Shown one piece after another: positions 1-8,898 of a stretch of 64,000 nt of DNA. Where the stretch lies: positions 2,852,001-2,916,000 of the forward strand of contig CP064999.1 in NCBI GenBank assembly GCA_016700115.1, written 5' to 3'. Below the pieces are notes generated by a model. That model was given only the letters and a program-made list of their open reading frames with translations, was not told the origin of the DNA and ran no database searches. The stretch is from Sphingobacteriales bacterium (lineage in GTDB: Bacteria > Bacteroidota > Bacteroidia > Chitinophagales > UBA2359). Both the position numbers and the translations under genes were made by a program. Numbering within the stretch: position 1 is the stretch's first letter; each line of letters begins with the position of its first letter.

Positions 1-622
1 GGGTGAGTTGATCGTCCAAAACTGCAACCGAAGCCTCTATTGCACTGAGGTAGTTGGCTTCATTTTCTGTCATAGCCGTATCTTTGAGTTTTGCGGCAAG
101 CGCCATGATTTTGTTCAAGGGGGCTTCTAACTCCGATGCCACGTTAATATTTAATTCTTTGCGTGCCTGACGCAGTTTGTTGAGCAAATCAATATCCTTA
201 TGTAAGGATAGAATTTCGTTTTCAATTCGCAGTTGCTGACCTTCAATAATAGATTCATTCCGTTCTTGCTGAATGACAATCAGATGTTGGTATTGTTCGG
301 TCAGGTTTTGAATATGGCAGACAAAGACCGGGGTATTGTTAAACAAGACTGAACTGACCGTAAAATCACTTAGAAAAGAATGATTACCGAATGAAAATTC
401 GACTCGGGGTATATTGATATTTTGTGAACTATTGGGGGAAAAGGTAAAAAGGGCATCTTTTACTCCATCCAAAACCGGAAAAAGGTCAAAGATATTTTGG
501 GTTTCAAATGTTGCAAGGTCAAAAAGAGTGTTGCAGGATTCAATCAGTTGTCCGTTTCTGTCAAATAGGATGGTCTGAAACCGTTCAAAGCAAAATTGTT
601 GTTTTAAATCAAGAAGGGTCAT
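1..622 (-). CDS. Partial sensor-kinase-like protein (PAS-like + HisKA-like, no H-box His)
   Basis: Starts with ATG at 622 and runs off the left edge, so only about 207 N-terminal residues are visible. The first ~115 residues look like a PAS-type sensory domain (a conserved FDRNG stretch followed by mixed alpha/beta). A helical region follows. Around residues 163-172 the segment SELEAPLNKI lines up with the histidine-kinase H-box HELRTPLNAI, but the phospho-accepting His is Ser. The ATPase domain, if present, lies outside the window. The start codon overlaps the end of the small GTPase gene by 14 bp, so the two are probably translationally coupled. Seen: the ORF and the H-box-like motif. Inferred: a signalling protein working with the GTPase. 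It might be a pseudokinase or a non-kinase dimerisation protein. Confidence 0.6.
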   Translation of the reverse strand, partial: MTLLDLKQQFCFERFQTILFDRNGQLIESCNTLFDLATFETQNIFDLFPVLDGVKDALFTFSPNSSQNINIPRVEFSFGNHSFLSDFTVSSVLFNNTPVFVCHIQNLTEQYQHLIVIQQERNESIIEGQQLRIENEILSLHKDIDLLNKLRQARKELNINVASELEAPLNKIMALAAKLKDTAMTENEANYLSAIEASVAVLDDQLT

Positions 623-1112
623 GTATGATTTGTTCTGCTAAAGAATAAAATACCTTTTCTACATGAATACCGGTTTTTGCGCTGGTAAAAAAATGGGTAG
701 AAACGGGAATGATATGTTTGATTTCTTCTAAAGATGTTTCGTCCAATAAGTCGGTTTTATTGCCTACCACAACCACCTGCGATTGATGGAGTTTATGTTT
801 CAGGATTTCCAAATCTGCTTCAATTTGAATAAATGCAGAGGGGCGTGAGACATCAAACACGTAAATAGCACCACTGCTTCCGAGATAATAACTTTCCGGT
901 ATTCGCTGTTGGGTTTGTTCGCCTCCGATATCCCAAATAATCATACTTACCGAAAGGTCTTCATTTAATTGTATGGTTTTGCGGTCTATTTTTACGCCAA
1001 GGGTTGTTTTATAAGTTGCAGAAAAACTCTGGAAAACAAACCGGCTGATGAGAGAGGTTTTACCAACTCCGAAACTTCCGCAAAGGATAATTTTTTTGGT
1101 TATAGTTTTCAT
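609..1112 (-). CDS. Rab-like small Ras-superfamily GTPase
   Basis: A 167-residue single-domain GTPase with all G motifs: P-loop GSFGVGKTS (residues 12-20), switch I Thr in YKTTLG (about 34-39), G3 WDIGGEQ (60-66), G4 NKTD (118-121) and G5 TSAK (143-146). The pattern is closer to Rab/Ras than to translational GTPases. In the G3 motif the residue equivalent to the catalytic Ras Gln61 is Glu65. No lipidation signal is visible. It lies between a roadblock/longin-like protein gene (98 bp upstream) and a sensor-like gene (14-bp overlap), which suggests a switch controlled by those partners, much as MglA is controlled by MglB. The family is certain; the biological role is unknown. Confidence 0.9.
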   Translation of the reverse strand: MKTITKKIILCGSFGVGKTSLISRFVFQSFSATYKTTLGVKIDRKTIQLNEDLSVSMIIWDIGGEQTQQRIPESYYLGSSGAIYVFDVSRPSAFIQIEADLEILKHKLHQSQVVVVGNKTDLLDETSLEEIKHIIPVSTHFFTSAKTGIHVEKVFYSLAEQIIHDPS

Positions 1113-1210
1113 GGGTTAGTTAGAGGTGTTTCTGTTTCGGATGTCTGATCAGGTGTGGTAAAACTACTGCTTTTTTACAAAAGGGCAATCCCATCTTCAA
1201 TTTCCGGTCA

Positions 1211-2134
1211 TTAAGACAAATCAAACTCCTCAAATGTTTCCTTTAACCTTTTTGAAACACTGTGAAACAGACTATCATCTATTTCCTGAATAGATGCAGG
1301 AATATGGCTACTGCTGAAATCGGACAAAGCTAAATTTAACTGTTCGGAAGTACCGGTATCTGATAATCCCGAAACTACGGTTGCAGTATAATGTTTGTAG
1401 AAACTGTGCAAAATAATTCGTTGATTTTCGTAATCAATGGTTTGCAATCCTCCGGAATCCTGTTTAAATGCTTCATTCACAAAGTTTTGAATCGCTGTAA
1501 GCATGGCAGCAATCAAATCCGGGTCGGCAGTATTGTTTCTCGAATAATAACCAATCAGCAGACCGGAATTTGACTGAATCATAAATACTTCTTCTATCTG
1601 TGCGGGCATTGCTGCTTTAACTCCTCTTGTAGTCATCGATTCCCCTTTAATAACAGAGTTCACAAATTGTTTCCACCATTGAAGCGAAAATGTTTTTCCA
1701 ATTCCTTTTTGTGTGTTTTCTAAAAAAATATCGAACTGATACCGCACATATCTTTGTATGAGCTTGCCGATGATGGGAAACAATACTTCAATAAACTCGT
1801 CTTTTGAGTTTTCAAGCTCGTCTTTTACCGTTTCTTTTACCTCTTTGCCGAACTCAAGCCCGAAATTTTTTTTAAGCTGCTGTATTCTTAAATTAACGAT
1901 TGGTGTTACTTTTTCTTTCAGCCGCTCTGGATTGTTCATGTTTTCAGACAAAGCAAATATACCCCCCTGAGCGTTGCTCAATTCGCGGTTTAGTTGCGAC
2001 ACATCAATGCGCAAATTGCTCAGACTGCTTTTTATATCCTGCAACTGACGGCGATCTTCCTGCAATAACAAAGACTGCAATTTTTCCATCAGATACTTGT
2101 CTAAAAGCTCTTGTTGATGCTGTTGTGTATTCAT
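1211..2134 (-). CDS. Coiled-coil protein with C-terminal roadblock/longin-like domain
   Basis: 307 residues. The N-terminal third is charged and coiled-coil-like (EKLQSLLLQEDRRQL). A helical middle (about 75-160) follows, then a segment at roughly 178-262 with the feel of roadblock/LC7 or longin folds: 'VFMIQSNSGLLIGYY', then an amphipathic helix 'IAAMLTAIQNFVNEAF', then strands ending in 'TATVVSG'. From memory, this N-terminal architecture occurs in longer bacterial proteins that end in an OmpA domain; here the OmpA part is absent. Roadblock-type proteins are known partners (GAP or scaffold) of small GTPases such as MglA, and the gene lies directly upstream of a Rab-like GTPase, so a regulatory partnership is inferred. 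Confidence 0.65.
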   Translation of the reverse strand: MNTQQHQQELLDKYLMEKLQSLLLQEDRRQLQDIKSSLSNLRIDVSQLNRELSNAQGGIFALSENMNNPERLKEKVTPIVNLRIQQLKKNFGLEFGKEVKETVKDELENSKDEFIEVLFPIIGKLIQRYVRYQFDIFLENTQKGIGKTFSLQWWKQFVNSVIKGESMTTRGVKAAMPAQIEEVFMIQSNSGLLIGYYSRNNTADPDLIAAMLTAIQNFVNEAFKQDSGGLQTIDYENQRIILHSFYKHYTATVVSGLSDTGTSEQLNLALSDFSSSHIPASIQEIDDSLFHSVSKRLKETFEEFDLS

Positions 2135-2259
2135 AATGCCTTGATATTATGATAATGCAGAAGGCTGAAAAAGGAATAAATGAACCGGTTCAATACCGGA
2201 ACCGTATAAAACAAACCCGAAAAAGGAAAAGCAGGCTATTTATAACCGTTAATCTTGTT

Positions 2260-2604
2260 TTACATGGAGATATGCGTTCCGATATCACTCAATAGCTTGC
2301 CCAATTTTCGGCGGTCTAATTTGTCATCCTCTAATTTAGAAATTGCCGCCAATACTTCTTCGTGGTTTTTCTGCATTTGCTCAAAAATGCGTTTTTCAGC
2401 ATCTGCCAATGCCCTTGTTAATTCATCAATAGCTTGATGTAAATTGGTATCGGTTTCTTTTCGATGCTGGGAAATTACATGACGCAACTGGTTAAACTCC
2501 TCGTCATACACTTTCATGTTCTGACCAAACAAAATATCGCGGATAGCCGATATTTGATTCTGATTCATGTGTTCAGTATTGGGTTCGTTTTGTTGTTTTG
2601 ACAT
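2260..2604 (-). CDS. Small coiled-coil protein (IRDILFG motif)
   Basis: 114 residues, highly charged and helical. A short hydrophobic motif AIRDILFGQNM (about residues 20-30) is followed by a long predicted coiled coil (about 35-95) rich in E, K, Q and R, ending in KLGKLLSDIGTHISM. No signal peptide or membrane segment. It is the first gene of a four-gene minus-strand cluster, 125 bp upstream of the roadblock-like protein. I recall similar small proteins with this LFG motif beside small GTPase genes in other bacteria, but the function is not known to me. Probably a scaffold or adaptor of the GTPase module. Confidence 0.6.
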   Translation of the reverse strand: MSKQQNEPNTEHMNQNQISAIRDILFGQNMKVYDEEFNQLRHVISQHRKETDTNLHQAIDELTRALADAEKRIFEQMQKNHEEVLAAISKLEDDKLDRRKLGKLLSDIGTHISM

Positions 2605-2926
2605 AGGAATTTTAATTTGTTATCGTTTTTAAATCAAATTAGTTTCAATTTTGGGCTTAATATATTGTTAACGGGTATTTTTTCATCTCTAAAGTGAGGC
2701 TAAATTACAATTTAATACGGTTATCCAATATATCGGATAAAAAAAAGAAGGTTTAGCCCGGTTTTTTCCATGAATTACGGTAAATAGGTTGTTTTTTATC
2801 GCGTCCGGGCAGTTTCAGCACTTTTCGATTGCTGCCATTTATGGGCATAGCATCACAGGCATTGTTTGCCATCAAAACCTTCGGTAACTTTGCCGGAGTT
2901 TTCTAATCAACATTTGACAAATTTTA
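2605..2926. other. Divergent intergenic region
   Basis: 322 bp between the divergent GTPase cluster and ccoI. AT-rich near the minus-strand genes. The ccoI-proximal part holds a candidate promoter (see 2862-2892). No RNA gene or repeat was recognised. Confidence 0.6.
2862..2892 (+). promoter_or_regulatory. Candidate ccoI promoter
   Basis: TAACTTTG at 2885-2892 fits the Bacteroidota -7 element TAnnTTTG. A TTG at 2862-2864 lies 20 bp upstream, matching the -33 spacing. The predicted start would be near 2896, giving a leader of about 30 nt before the ATG at 2927. The same octamer appears upstream of ccoS and era. Confidence 0.5.
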
Positions 2927-5425
2927 ATGACACCACCTGTATCTGTTTTACCTGTAACTACCAAAACTGCCTGCTACCACTGTGGTTTGGATTGCGAAAC
3001 AGACGACATCAATCTTGCGGGTATTAACGAACAAGACAAAAAGTTTTTTTGCTGTGAAGGTTGTAAAAGTGTTTATGAAATTTTGAACGCTAACGACCTT
3101 TGTAACTACTACGGTTTGGAAAACAATCCGGGAATTACCCAACGAAAGCCTGTTTCACCCGGAAGGTTTGCCTATTTAGACAACGAAGAAGTTAAAACAG
3201 CATTGCTCAATTTTTCGGATGGAATACAAAGTAAAGTAACGTTTAGTATTCCACAAATGCACTGTAGTTCGTGTATTTGGCTGCTCGAGAATCTGTACAA
3301 ACTGAATCCGGCAGTTTCCCGTTCAACGGTCAATTTTCCCCGTAAAGAACTATACCTGACTTTTAATGAATCGGAAACAACCCTCAAAGACATCGTCATA
3401 TTATTGGCATCTATCGGATATGAACCCGATATCAGATTGGGGAATCTGGATTCAAATGCAGGAATTAACCGTAAAACAAGCCGTCAGCTTACCTTCAAAT
3501 TAGGAATTGCCGGTTTTTGTTTTGGCAATATCATGTTGCTAAGTTTTCCCGAATATCTGGGTTTGGATAATTTGGCTGAAGGGAGTTTTAGCCGTTTTTT
3601 CGGTTATCTGAATATACTTTTATCGCTTCCTGTTTTGTTGTACAGCAGTACCGATTATTTTAAAAATGCCTACAGCGGGTTAAAACAACGCACACTTAAT
3701 ATTGATGTGCCCATAGCTTTGGGTATTGTAGCTTTGTTTGGTCGCAGTATTTTTGAAATACTCACCCATACAGGTGCGGGGTATTTAGATTCTTTTGCCG
3801 GCTTGATTTTTTTTCTGTTAACCGGAAGATGGTTCCAACAAAGAACTTACGATTCAATTTCTTTTGAGCGCGATTATAAATCCTATTTTCCGGTTTCTGC
3901 TACCCGAATCCATCAGGGACAAGAGGAAAGTGTCGCGTTAAACGATTTGGAAACAGACGATTTAATTTTAGTGCGAAATGAAGAGTTAATCCCGGCAGAT
4001 GCAGTATTAACCCGGGGAACCGCCAAAATTGATTATAGTTTTGTTACCGGAGAATCGGAACCTGTTTTGAAAAATGCCGGCAGTTTGATTTATGCGGGCG
4101 GCAGGCAGGTTGGGGCTGCCATTGAATTGAGGTTGGTAAAAAAAGTTTCACAAAGTTATTTAACCGAACTGTGGAACAACGATGCTTTTTCAGAAAACAG
4201 AACAAGTACCCTGACCTTGTTAGTCAATAAAACCAGTCGGATTTTTACCCCTGCTATTTTAACGGTTGCAACATTGTCCGGTATTTATTGGTGGGCGGTT
4301 AGCGGTGTTCCGGCAGCCATTAATGTTTTTACTGCTGTTTTAATCATAGCCTGCCCTTGTGCTTTGGCTTTGGCTTCTCCTTTTACTTTGGGAAATGCCC
4401 TTAGAATTTTGGGAAGAAACCGGTTTTATCTTAAAAATACGGCAGTCATTGAGCAAACAGCTCAGGTTAACCATATTGCATTTGACAAAACAGGCACTAT
4501 CACTCATGCAGGTCATCAGGAGGTTGTATTTGTGGGTGATGAAATAAAAAAAGAATTTCTTTCAATGATAAAATCGGCAGTTCGCCAGTCGGGTCATCCC
4601 ATAAGCCGCCAGATTTACAACAGCCTGCCGGATATTCCGGTGATTCCGGTAACATCCTATAAAGAAACCGTTGGTAAGGGTATATCCGTTCAGATTTATG
4701 ATTGCGAAGTAAAAATCGGTTCGGCCGGCTTTACAGGTTTTACGGAAGAAGAGGGAAACCCTGCCCAACAAAGCACCCGTACTTATCTGGTGATTAACAG
4801 AATTTCAGAACGGGATAAAACCGTTTTGGTAAAAGGTTATTACCTGTTTCAAAATGTCTATCGAAAAGGGTTGAAAAATGTGGTGGAGGAATTGGGGAAA
4901 AACAGAAAGCTGACACTTATTTCCGGAGACAATGACGGAGAAAAAAACAATCTGATCCGGTTTTTTGGAAATCAGGCTCAATTGATGTTCAACCAAACTC
5001 CTCATCATAAATTAGCTTTTATTTCCGAGCTTAGAAAGGGTGGTGAAAAAGTTCTTATGTTTGGAGACGGACTAAACGACGCAGGTGCTTTGCGACAGGC
5101 AGATGTAGGTATCGCCATTTCTGAAAGCATCAACAATTTTAGCCCGGCTTGTGATGCTATTGTCGAAGCTTCAGAGTTTGAACGACTACATCTGTTGTTA
5201 AACTATTGTGTGGCTGCTGTAAAAATTGTCCGTTTTGCTTTTCTGATTTCACTCAGTTACAATTTGGTGGGTCTAAGTATAGCAGTTCAAGGGTTGCTTT
5301 CTCCTTTGGTCGCGGCCATTTTTATGCCGTTGAGTTCAGTTACCGTTGTTTTGTTTGGCTTTTTAGCAACAAACATAGTTGCCCGCTATTATGGAATTTC
5401 CGGAACAAAGCCATTGCCACACTGA
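2927..5425 (+). CDS. ccoI: Copper-translocating P-type ATPase CcoI/FixI
   Basis: 832 residues, the usual length for CcoI. A Cys-rich N-terminal extension (CYHCG near 16-20, FCCEGC near 42-47) precedes a heavy-metal-associated domain with CSSC at about residue 113. The membrane-embedded CPC ion motif (ACPCALALASP, about 473-483), the phosphorylation motif DKTGT (about 519) and the GDGLND hinge near the C-terminus are all present. It exports Cu(I) toward the periplasm to metallate the cbb3 oxidase, whose genes begin 3.7 kb downstream. Between them lie an unrelated minus-strand gene and a T9SS protein, so it has its own transcription unit. The extended Cys-rich N-terminus is typical of the FixI/CcoI group and separates it from generic CopA. 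Confidence 0.92.
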   Translation: MTPPVSVLPVTTKTACYHCGLDCETDDINLAGINEQDKKFFCCEGCKSVYEILNANDLCNYYGLENNPGITQRKPVSPGRFAYLDNEEVKTALLNFSDGIQSKVTFSIPQMHCSSCIWLLENLYKLNPAVSRSTVNFPRKELYLTFNESETTLKDIVILLASIGYEPDIRLGNLDSNAGINRKTSRQLTFKLGIAGFCFGNIMLLSFPEYLGLDNLAEGSFSRFFGYLNILLSLPVLLYSSTDYFKNAYSGLKQRTLNIDVPIALGIVALFGRSIFEILTHTGAGYLDSFAGLIFFLLTGRWFQQRTYDSISFERDYKSYFPVSATRIHQGQEESVALNDLETDDLILVRNEELIPADAVLTRGTAKIDYSFVTGESEPVLKNAGSLIYAGGRQVGAAIELRLVKKVSQSYLTELWNNDAFSENRTSTLTLLVNKTSRIFTPAILTVATLSGIYWWAVSGVPAAINVFTAVLIIACPCALALASPFTLGNALRILGRNRFYLKNTAVIEQTAQVNHIAFDKTGTITHAGHQEVVFVGDEIKKEFLSMIKSAVRQSGHPISRQIYNSLPDIPVIPVTSYKETVGKGISVQIYDCEVKIGSAGFTGFTEEEGNPAQQSTRTYLVINRISERDKTVLVKGYYLFQNVYRKGLKNVVEELGKNRKLTLISGDNDGEKNNLIRFFGNQAQLMFNQTPHHKLAFISELRKGGEKVLMFGDGLNDAGALRQADVGIAISESINNFSPACDAIVEASEFERLHLLLNYCVAAVKIVRFAFLISLSYNLVGLSIAVQGLLSPLVAAIFMPLSSVTVVLFGFLATNIVARYYGISGTKPLPH

Positions 5426-5483
5426 TTAGGAGATGATTCTACTCATAACCAGATGTTGAAGGAAGTTATTTTAAATATTGCCT

Positions 5484-6914
5484 CTATCTCTGCTTTTTCA
5501 TTTTTTGTTCAATTTTTTCATGCAGCCATTTGGCATTGACCAACAGCTTTGTGTTTTTGATCAACTGCTGAGTTTCAAGCAGCAGTTCATTTTTGCCTTT
5601 TTGTATTTTTATGAGTTTTGAAACAAACCTGATGAAATTAAGATACATCTCCCGTTTGTTTTCAGCAATAAGTTTGTTCCGTCTCAGATAAATTTTAAAA
5701 GCATCACAAAGCGCCAACAGAGGTTCTGTTTCATCTAATTCGTAGTAAAGTCTCAAAAGCAAGGATTTAGCTTCTATATAATAAAATACATCATCAAACT
5801 GTACTTCGTTTAAAAGCTTAAGTGCTTTTCCATACTTTTTTTGGATGTAATACAAATAAGCCAAATTATAATTATAGGCATTTTCACGAAACTGTGGTGC
5901 TAAACTTGTATGATATTCATGGATGAAGTTTTCGGTCCAATCAAATTCCTGATTTCGGCTTCCCACGACTACAATATTCATATAACTCCAGGGCGATAAA
6001 TATTTGTTTTCAAATATGATACGATTTTCGAGCAATCGCCGGTACAGCTCAAAAAGTTCTGATACATATTGGCTATTCCCTCTGTTGATTTTACCCACAC
6101 AATAATTAATTGCATATAAATACATGCCTCTTGCTTCATCGGGATCAAAAATAGTGGCATGTTTATCTAACAAATCTTTTAAGTTGATGAAATGAGTTTC
6201 CACATCAGGTTGACGAAGGCAGAGTAAAATAGATTGATAGATGGCAACAGGCGGAATGTGATTTAGCGGCTCATTGTCTAAATAGGTCAAAATTTCATCC
6301 AACAGTTTAAGGCGATAATCAGAGGTCAGCATGTTCAGGCGATTCACGATTTCACAGCTGTATTTGAGTTTTTGAGACAGATAGTAGATGTCTAAATTAT
6401 CTATGGCTTCCTGTAAACTCTCATCATGTGAATGAACCTTTTGTTTGTCAAAAAAAGCGACCTCCTGTTCTTTTAACAAAAACTCATGGTAATAATATTG
6501 TGAGTCCTGATAGGGTAAAGTCTTTAGGTAAGAAAAAGCATTTTTCATGGTTCTTTGAAAAGGTTTTTCAAGATTCCATTTCAAGTAGGTTTTCAACAAG
6601 TGTGAAAACTGTGCAGTTGGTTGCTGAAGCACTTCTTCGGTAACGATAAACTGTTCGATAAGTTTTACCAAATCACTCATCCAATACCCCATTTCTTTTT
6701 CATTGTAAGGCTCTTCCGGACGGGTCAGCGAAAAAACAGCTTCCTTCTCCACCAGTTTTGCTTCAAAGTCCGGATAAAACCGGATCAGAGTATCAAACAA
6801 GGCTAAAACCTCCTCTTTTTTATTAAAATATGGAGAAGCGATAAAGTCGCGCAACTGTTTGACTTGTTTATTCGTCAGACATTTTAAAATAGAAATTAGC
6901 TTACTGTTTTCCAT
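5484..6914 (-). CDS. Helical-repeat protein of unknown function (paralogue of 54046-55536)
   Basis: 476 residues, almost entirely alpha-helical by eye, rich in L, Y, K and E, with no signal peptide and no catalytic motif. The start reads MENSKLISILKCLTNKQVKQL, followed by 'FIASPYFNK'. The same pattern (short Leu-rich helix, then 'YLHSPFFHS') opens the protein at 54046-55536, and both share a motif near residues 265-290 (YAINYCVGKINRGN here, ACNYCIGEFKRGN there), so the two are paralogues. Such TPR-like proteins are common hypothetical proteins of Bacteroidota. Intracellular, role unknown. It converges with ccoI, leaving 58 bp between the stop codons. Confidence 0.75.
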   Translation of the reverse strand: MENSKLISILKCLTNKQVKQLRDFIASPYFNKKEEVLALFDTLIRFYPDFEAKLVEKEAVFSLTRPEEPYNEKEMGYWMSDLVKLIEQFIVTEEVLQQPTAQFSHLLKTYLKWNLEKPFQRTMKNAFSYLKTLPYQDSQYYYHEFLLKEQEVAFFDKQKVHSHDESLQEAIDNLDIYYLSQKLKYSCEIVNRLNMLTSDYRLKLLDEILTYLDNEPLNHIPPVAIYQSILLCLRQPDVETHFINLKDLLDKHATIFDPDEARGMYLYAINYCVGKINRGNSQYVSELFELYRRLLENRIIFENKYLSPWSYMNIVVVGSRNQEFDWTENFIHEYHTSLAPQFRENAYNYNLAYLYYIQKKYGKALKLLNEVQFDDVFYYIEAKSLLLRLYYELDETEPLLALCDAFKIYLRRNKLIAENKREMYLNFIRFVSKLIKIQKGKNELLLETQQLIKNTKLLVNAKWLHEKIEQKMKKQR

Positions 6915-6955
6915 AAATTATAGCAAGGCAGGCAACCCTTTACAATGTTTATTCG

Positions 6956-7083
6956 TTTTCGGTTAAAATCCTTAGTCGTCAATTTCGTCAGAAAATTAAA
7001 AAAGGAACTTTTTTATTTCTCCAAAATCGGTTTTTTTTCGGAAAGTCTGAATTTTTTTTCCATTACTTTTAAATCTGGAATTT
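6956..7083. repeat. Short T-tract array with ~21-bp phasing
   Basis: Within the 340-bp gap before the T9SS gene, runs of T begin near 7009, 7031 and 7052, about 21 bp apart, and the surrounding units are loosely similar. A 62-codon open frame over it reads as Phe/Leu/Lys-rich heptads and is probably not a gene. It resembles the two clearer 21-bp arrays at 24297-24611 and 53140-53495 but is shorter and weaker. Confidence 0.35.
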
Positions 7084-7170
7084 ATGCGAACCCTTACCAA
7101 CATAGTGTTTCAAACAACAAGGGCTTCATTTAAACTTTTTCTTTTTTAAAAAAAACCTTCGGAAACTTCA

Positions 7171-7178
7171 TAAATTTG
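7171..7178 (+). promoter_or_regulatory. Candidate -7 element for the T9SS gene
   Basis: TAAATTTG matches TAnnTTTG; the predicted transcript start is near 7185, about 70 nt before the chosen ATG at 7255. No clear -33 element was seen. Confidence 0.35.
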
Positions 7179-7254
7179 TACTTCTTTTCTAAATTATTTA
7201 TGCCGATATTTGCAGGGGGGATTTCAATTTTTAAACTGCCAACTCTTTTTTGAT

Positions 7255-8655
7255 ATGTACTTCAAGTTAGTTCAAAAGGTTGTTTTGAGTTGTTTTTTAC
7301 TTTTTGGTGTGATTCAACCTGCCTTTGCGCAACGTTGGGCGGTGAATGATACCATATATATATATGAAAACACCTCGGTTGAACTTCATGTCTTATCCAA
7401 TGATGAAGGGGAGGAGTTGTCTATTTTTGATGTTGAAGTTGCCGATTATCCTTTCCGTGGCTCATTGGTTAAAGACTTCAGTTGCAACTGTTTTGTTTTT
7501 ACCCCTTTCTCTGAATTTGGCGTAACTGTTTTCGAAGACAGTTTTACCTATCTGTTAAAAGAAGAAATAGAAGCCTTCGAAAACGGGGGAGAAGTTGCAA
7601 CAACCCTTTCTACTAATGTCGCAACGGTGTTTCTTTATTTTTTGGAATTAGAATGTGAGGAATGTGTTTGGCCCGGTGATGTGAATGCAGATGGAATTTG
7701 CAATGCCTGGGATTTATTGCCAATCGGGATTGGACACGGCACTTATGGTTATGCACGTCCTGACGCTTCCATTCTTTGGGAAGGCCAAAACTGCTACGAT
7801 TGGACTAATAGTTTTAGCGGCGATTTAAACTACAAACATGCTGACTGCAATGGAGACGGCTGGATTAACAATGACGATGTAGCAGCTATTGAAGCAAACT
7901 ATGGCTTAACCCGTTCGGTTAGCTTTATTCCTGAAATGCCAAGTGAAACCGGTGATTTGACGGTTACCCTTGAAATACTCAACTCAAGTGTATCCATAGG
8001 CGATACCGTTGTTACCAATATATTAGTCAGCGGTGCCGATGGTGATGCCGATTTATATGGATTGGCTTTTTCAATCAGCTACAATATTGTCCCGTTTGAA
8101 GGCACAATGAATGTCAATTTTCCGGTTTCTTTCCTTAGCAATGGTGAAAATACTATTTCTGTTCAACGGGTCGTTGAAAACACCATAGAAGCTGCAATTA
8201 CAAGAACCAACTCTGAATTTGCCAACGGCACCGGTTTAATTGGTGTTGTTAGTTTTGTTATGGAAGATGTGCTGGCCGGCAAAAATACAGAAGAATATCT
8301 GAGTTTAACATTCAATAATATAACCGCCACAACTCCCACTGGCTCTAAACTATCGGTAATCCCTCAGGGTGCAGAAGTAGATCTTACCCTCGATCAAAAA
8401 CTTCCTGTTATATCTCAGGACTTCAAGGTATTTCCTATCCCTTCAAATCATCAACTCACCATTCAAACGGGAAATACGAAGACATATCTGATTACTTTAG
8501 TCAACAACGCAGGCAAAACAGTATTCTCTTCCACGGTATTAAATTATAATTCAGAATTGAATATTGACCTGCAAAACTTGAGTACAGGCGTTTATTTCCT
8601 TCAACTTCATACCGAAAAGGGTATCATTACTCAAAAAGTACCCATCATTAAGTAA
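7255..8655 (+). CDS. T9SS-secreted protein with dockerin-like and cohesin-like regions
   Basis: 466 residues from ATG 7255. I chose this ATG over an upstream TTG at 7210 because it gives a clean signal peptide (MYFKLVQKVV... ending PAFAQ). The order is: a ~110-residue N-terminal region resembling cadherin-like tandem repeats (VNDTIYIYENTSVEL), then a Ca-binding dockerin-like module starting CVWPGDVNADG with a second half KHADCNGDGWINNDD, then a cohesin-like beta domain (about 240-375), then a C-terminal T9SS type A sorting domain (FKVFPIPSNHQ... STGVYFLQLHTEKG). The same WPGD/KHADC module recurs in the subtilase at 56424-60884. Likely exported across the outer membrane and anchored or released; its ligand is unknown. 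A bidirectional terminator lies downstream at 8899-8934. Confidence 0.8.
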   Translation: MYFKLVQKVVLSCFLLFGVIQPAFAQRWAVNDTIYIYENTSVELHVLSNDEGEELSIFDVEVADYPFRGSLVKDFSCNCFVFTPFSEFGVTVFEDSFTYLLKEEIEAFENGGEVATTLSTNVATVFLYFLELECEECVWPGDVNADGICNAWDLLPIGIGHGTYGYARPDASILWEGQNCYDWTNSFSGDLNYKHADCNGDGWINNDDVAAIEANYGLTRSVSFIPEMPSETGDLTVTLEILNSSVSIGDTVVTNILVSGADGDADLYGLAFSISYNIVPFEGTMNVNFPVSFLSNGENTISVQRVVENTIEAAITRTNSEFANGTGLIGVVSFVMEDVLAGKNTEEYLSLTFNNITATTPTGSKLSVIPQGAEVDLTLDQKLPVISQDFKVFPIPSNHQLTIQTGNTKTYLITLVNNAGKTVFSSTVLNYNSELNIDLQNLSTGVYFLQLHTEKGIITQKVPIIK

Positions 8656-8898
8656 TTGGACATTACTTTTTTTGTTTTGTTGATTCTTATGAAATCTGAT
8701 AACAGATTTTAAAAGGGTAAAAACTGTTTTTTTTCAAAAAAGCATCCGTTGCTTTGACTGATCCTATTTTGGTTTTTCTTGTTTTTTCCTTGTTCTCAGA
8801 CGTTCCTTTTTCTTTATAATGGGATATAAATTCTCGTTTTTTTGAATGCTGAATCATAGATTCCATGATTGCATGATTTTTTTAACCTTGCAATAAAA

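Noticed and set aside
6945..7133. A 62-codon ORF on the plus strand
   Set aside because: AT-rich, heptad-like translation from phased T-runs and no homology recognised.
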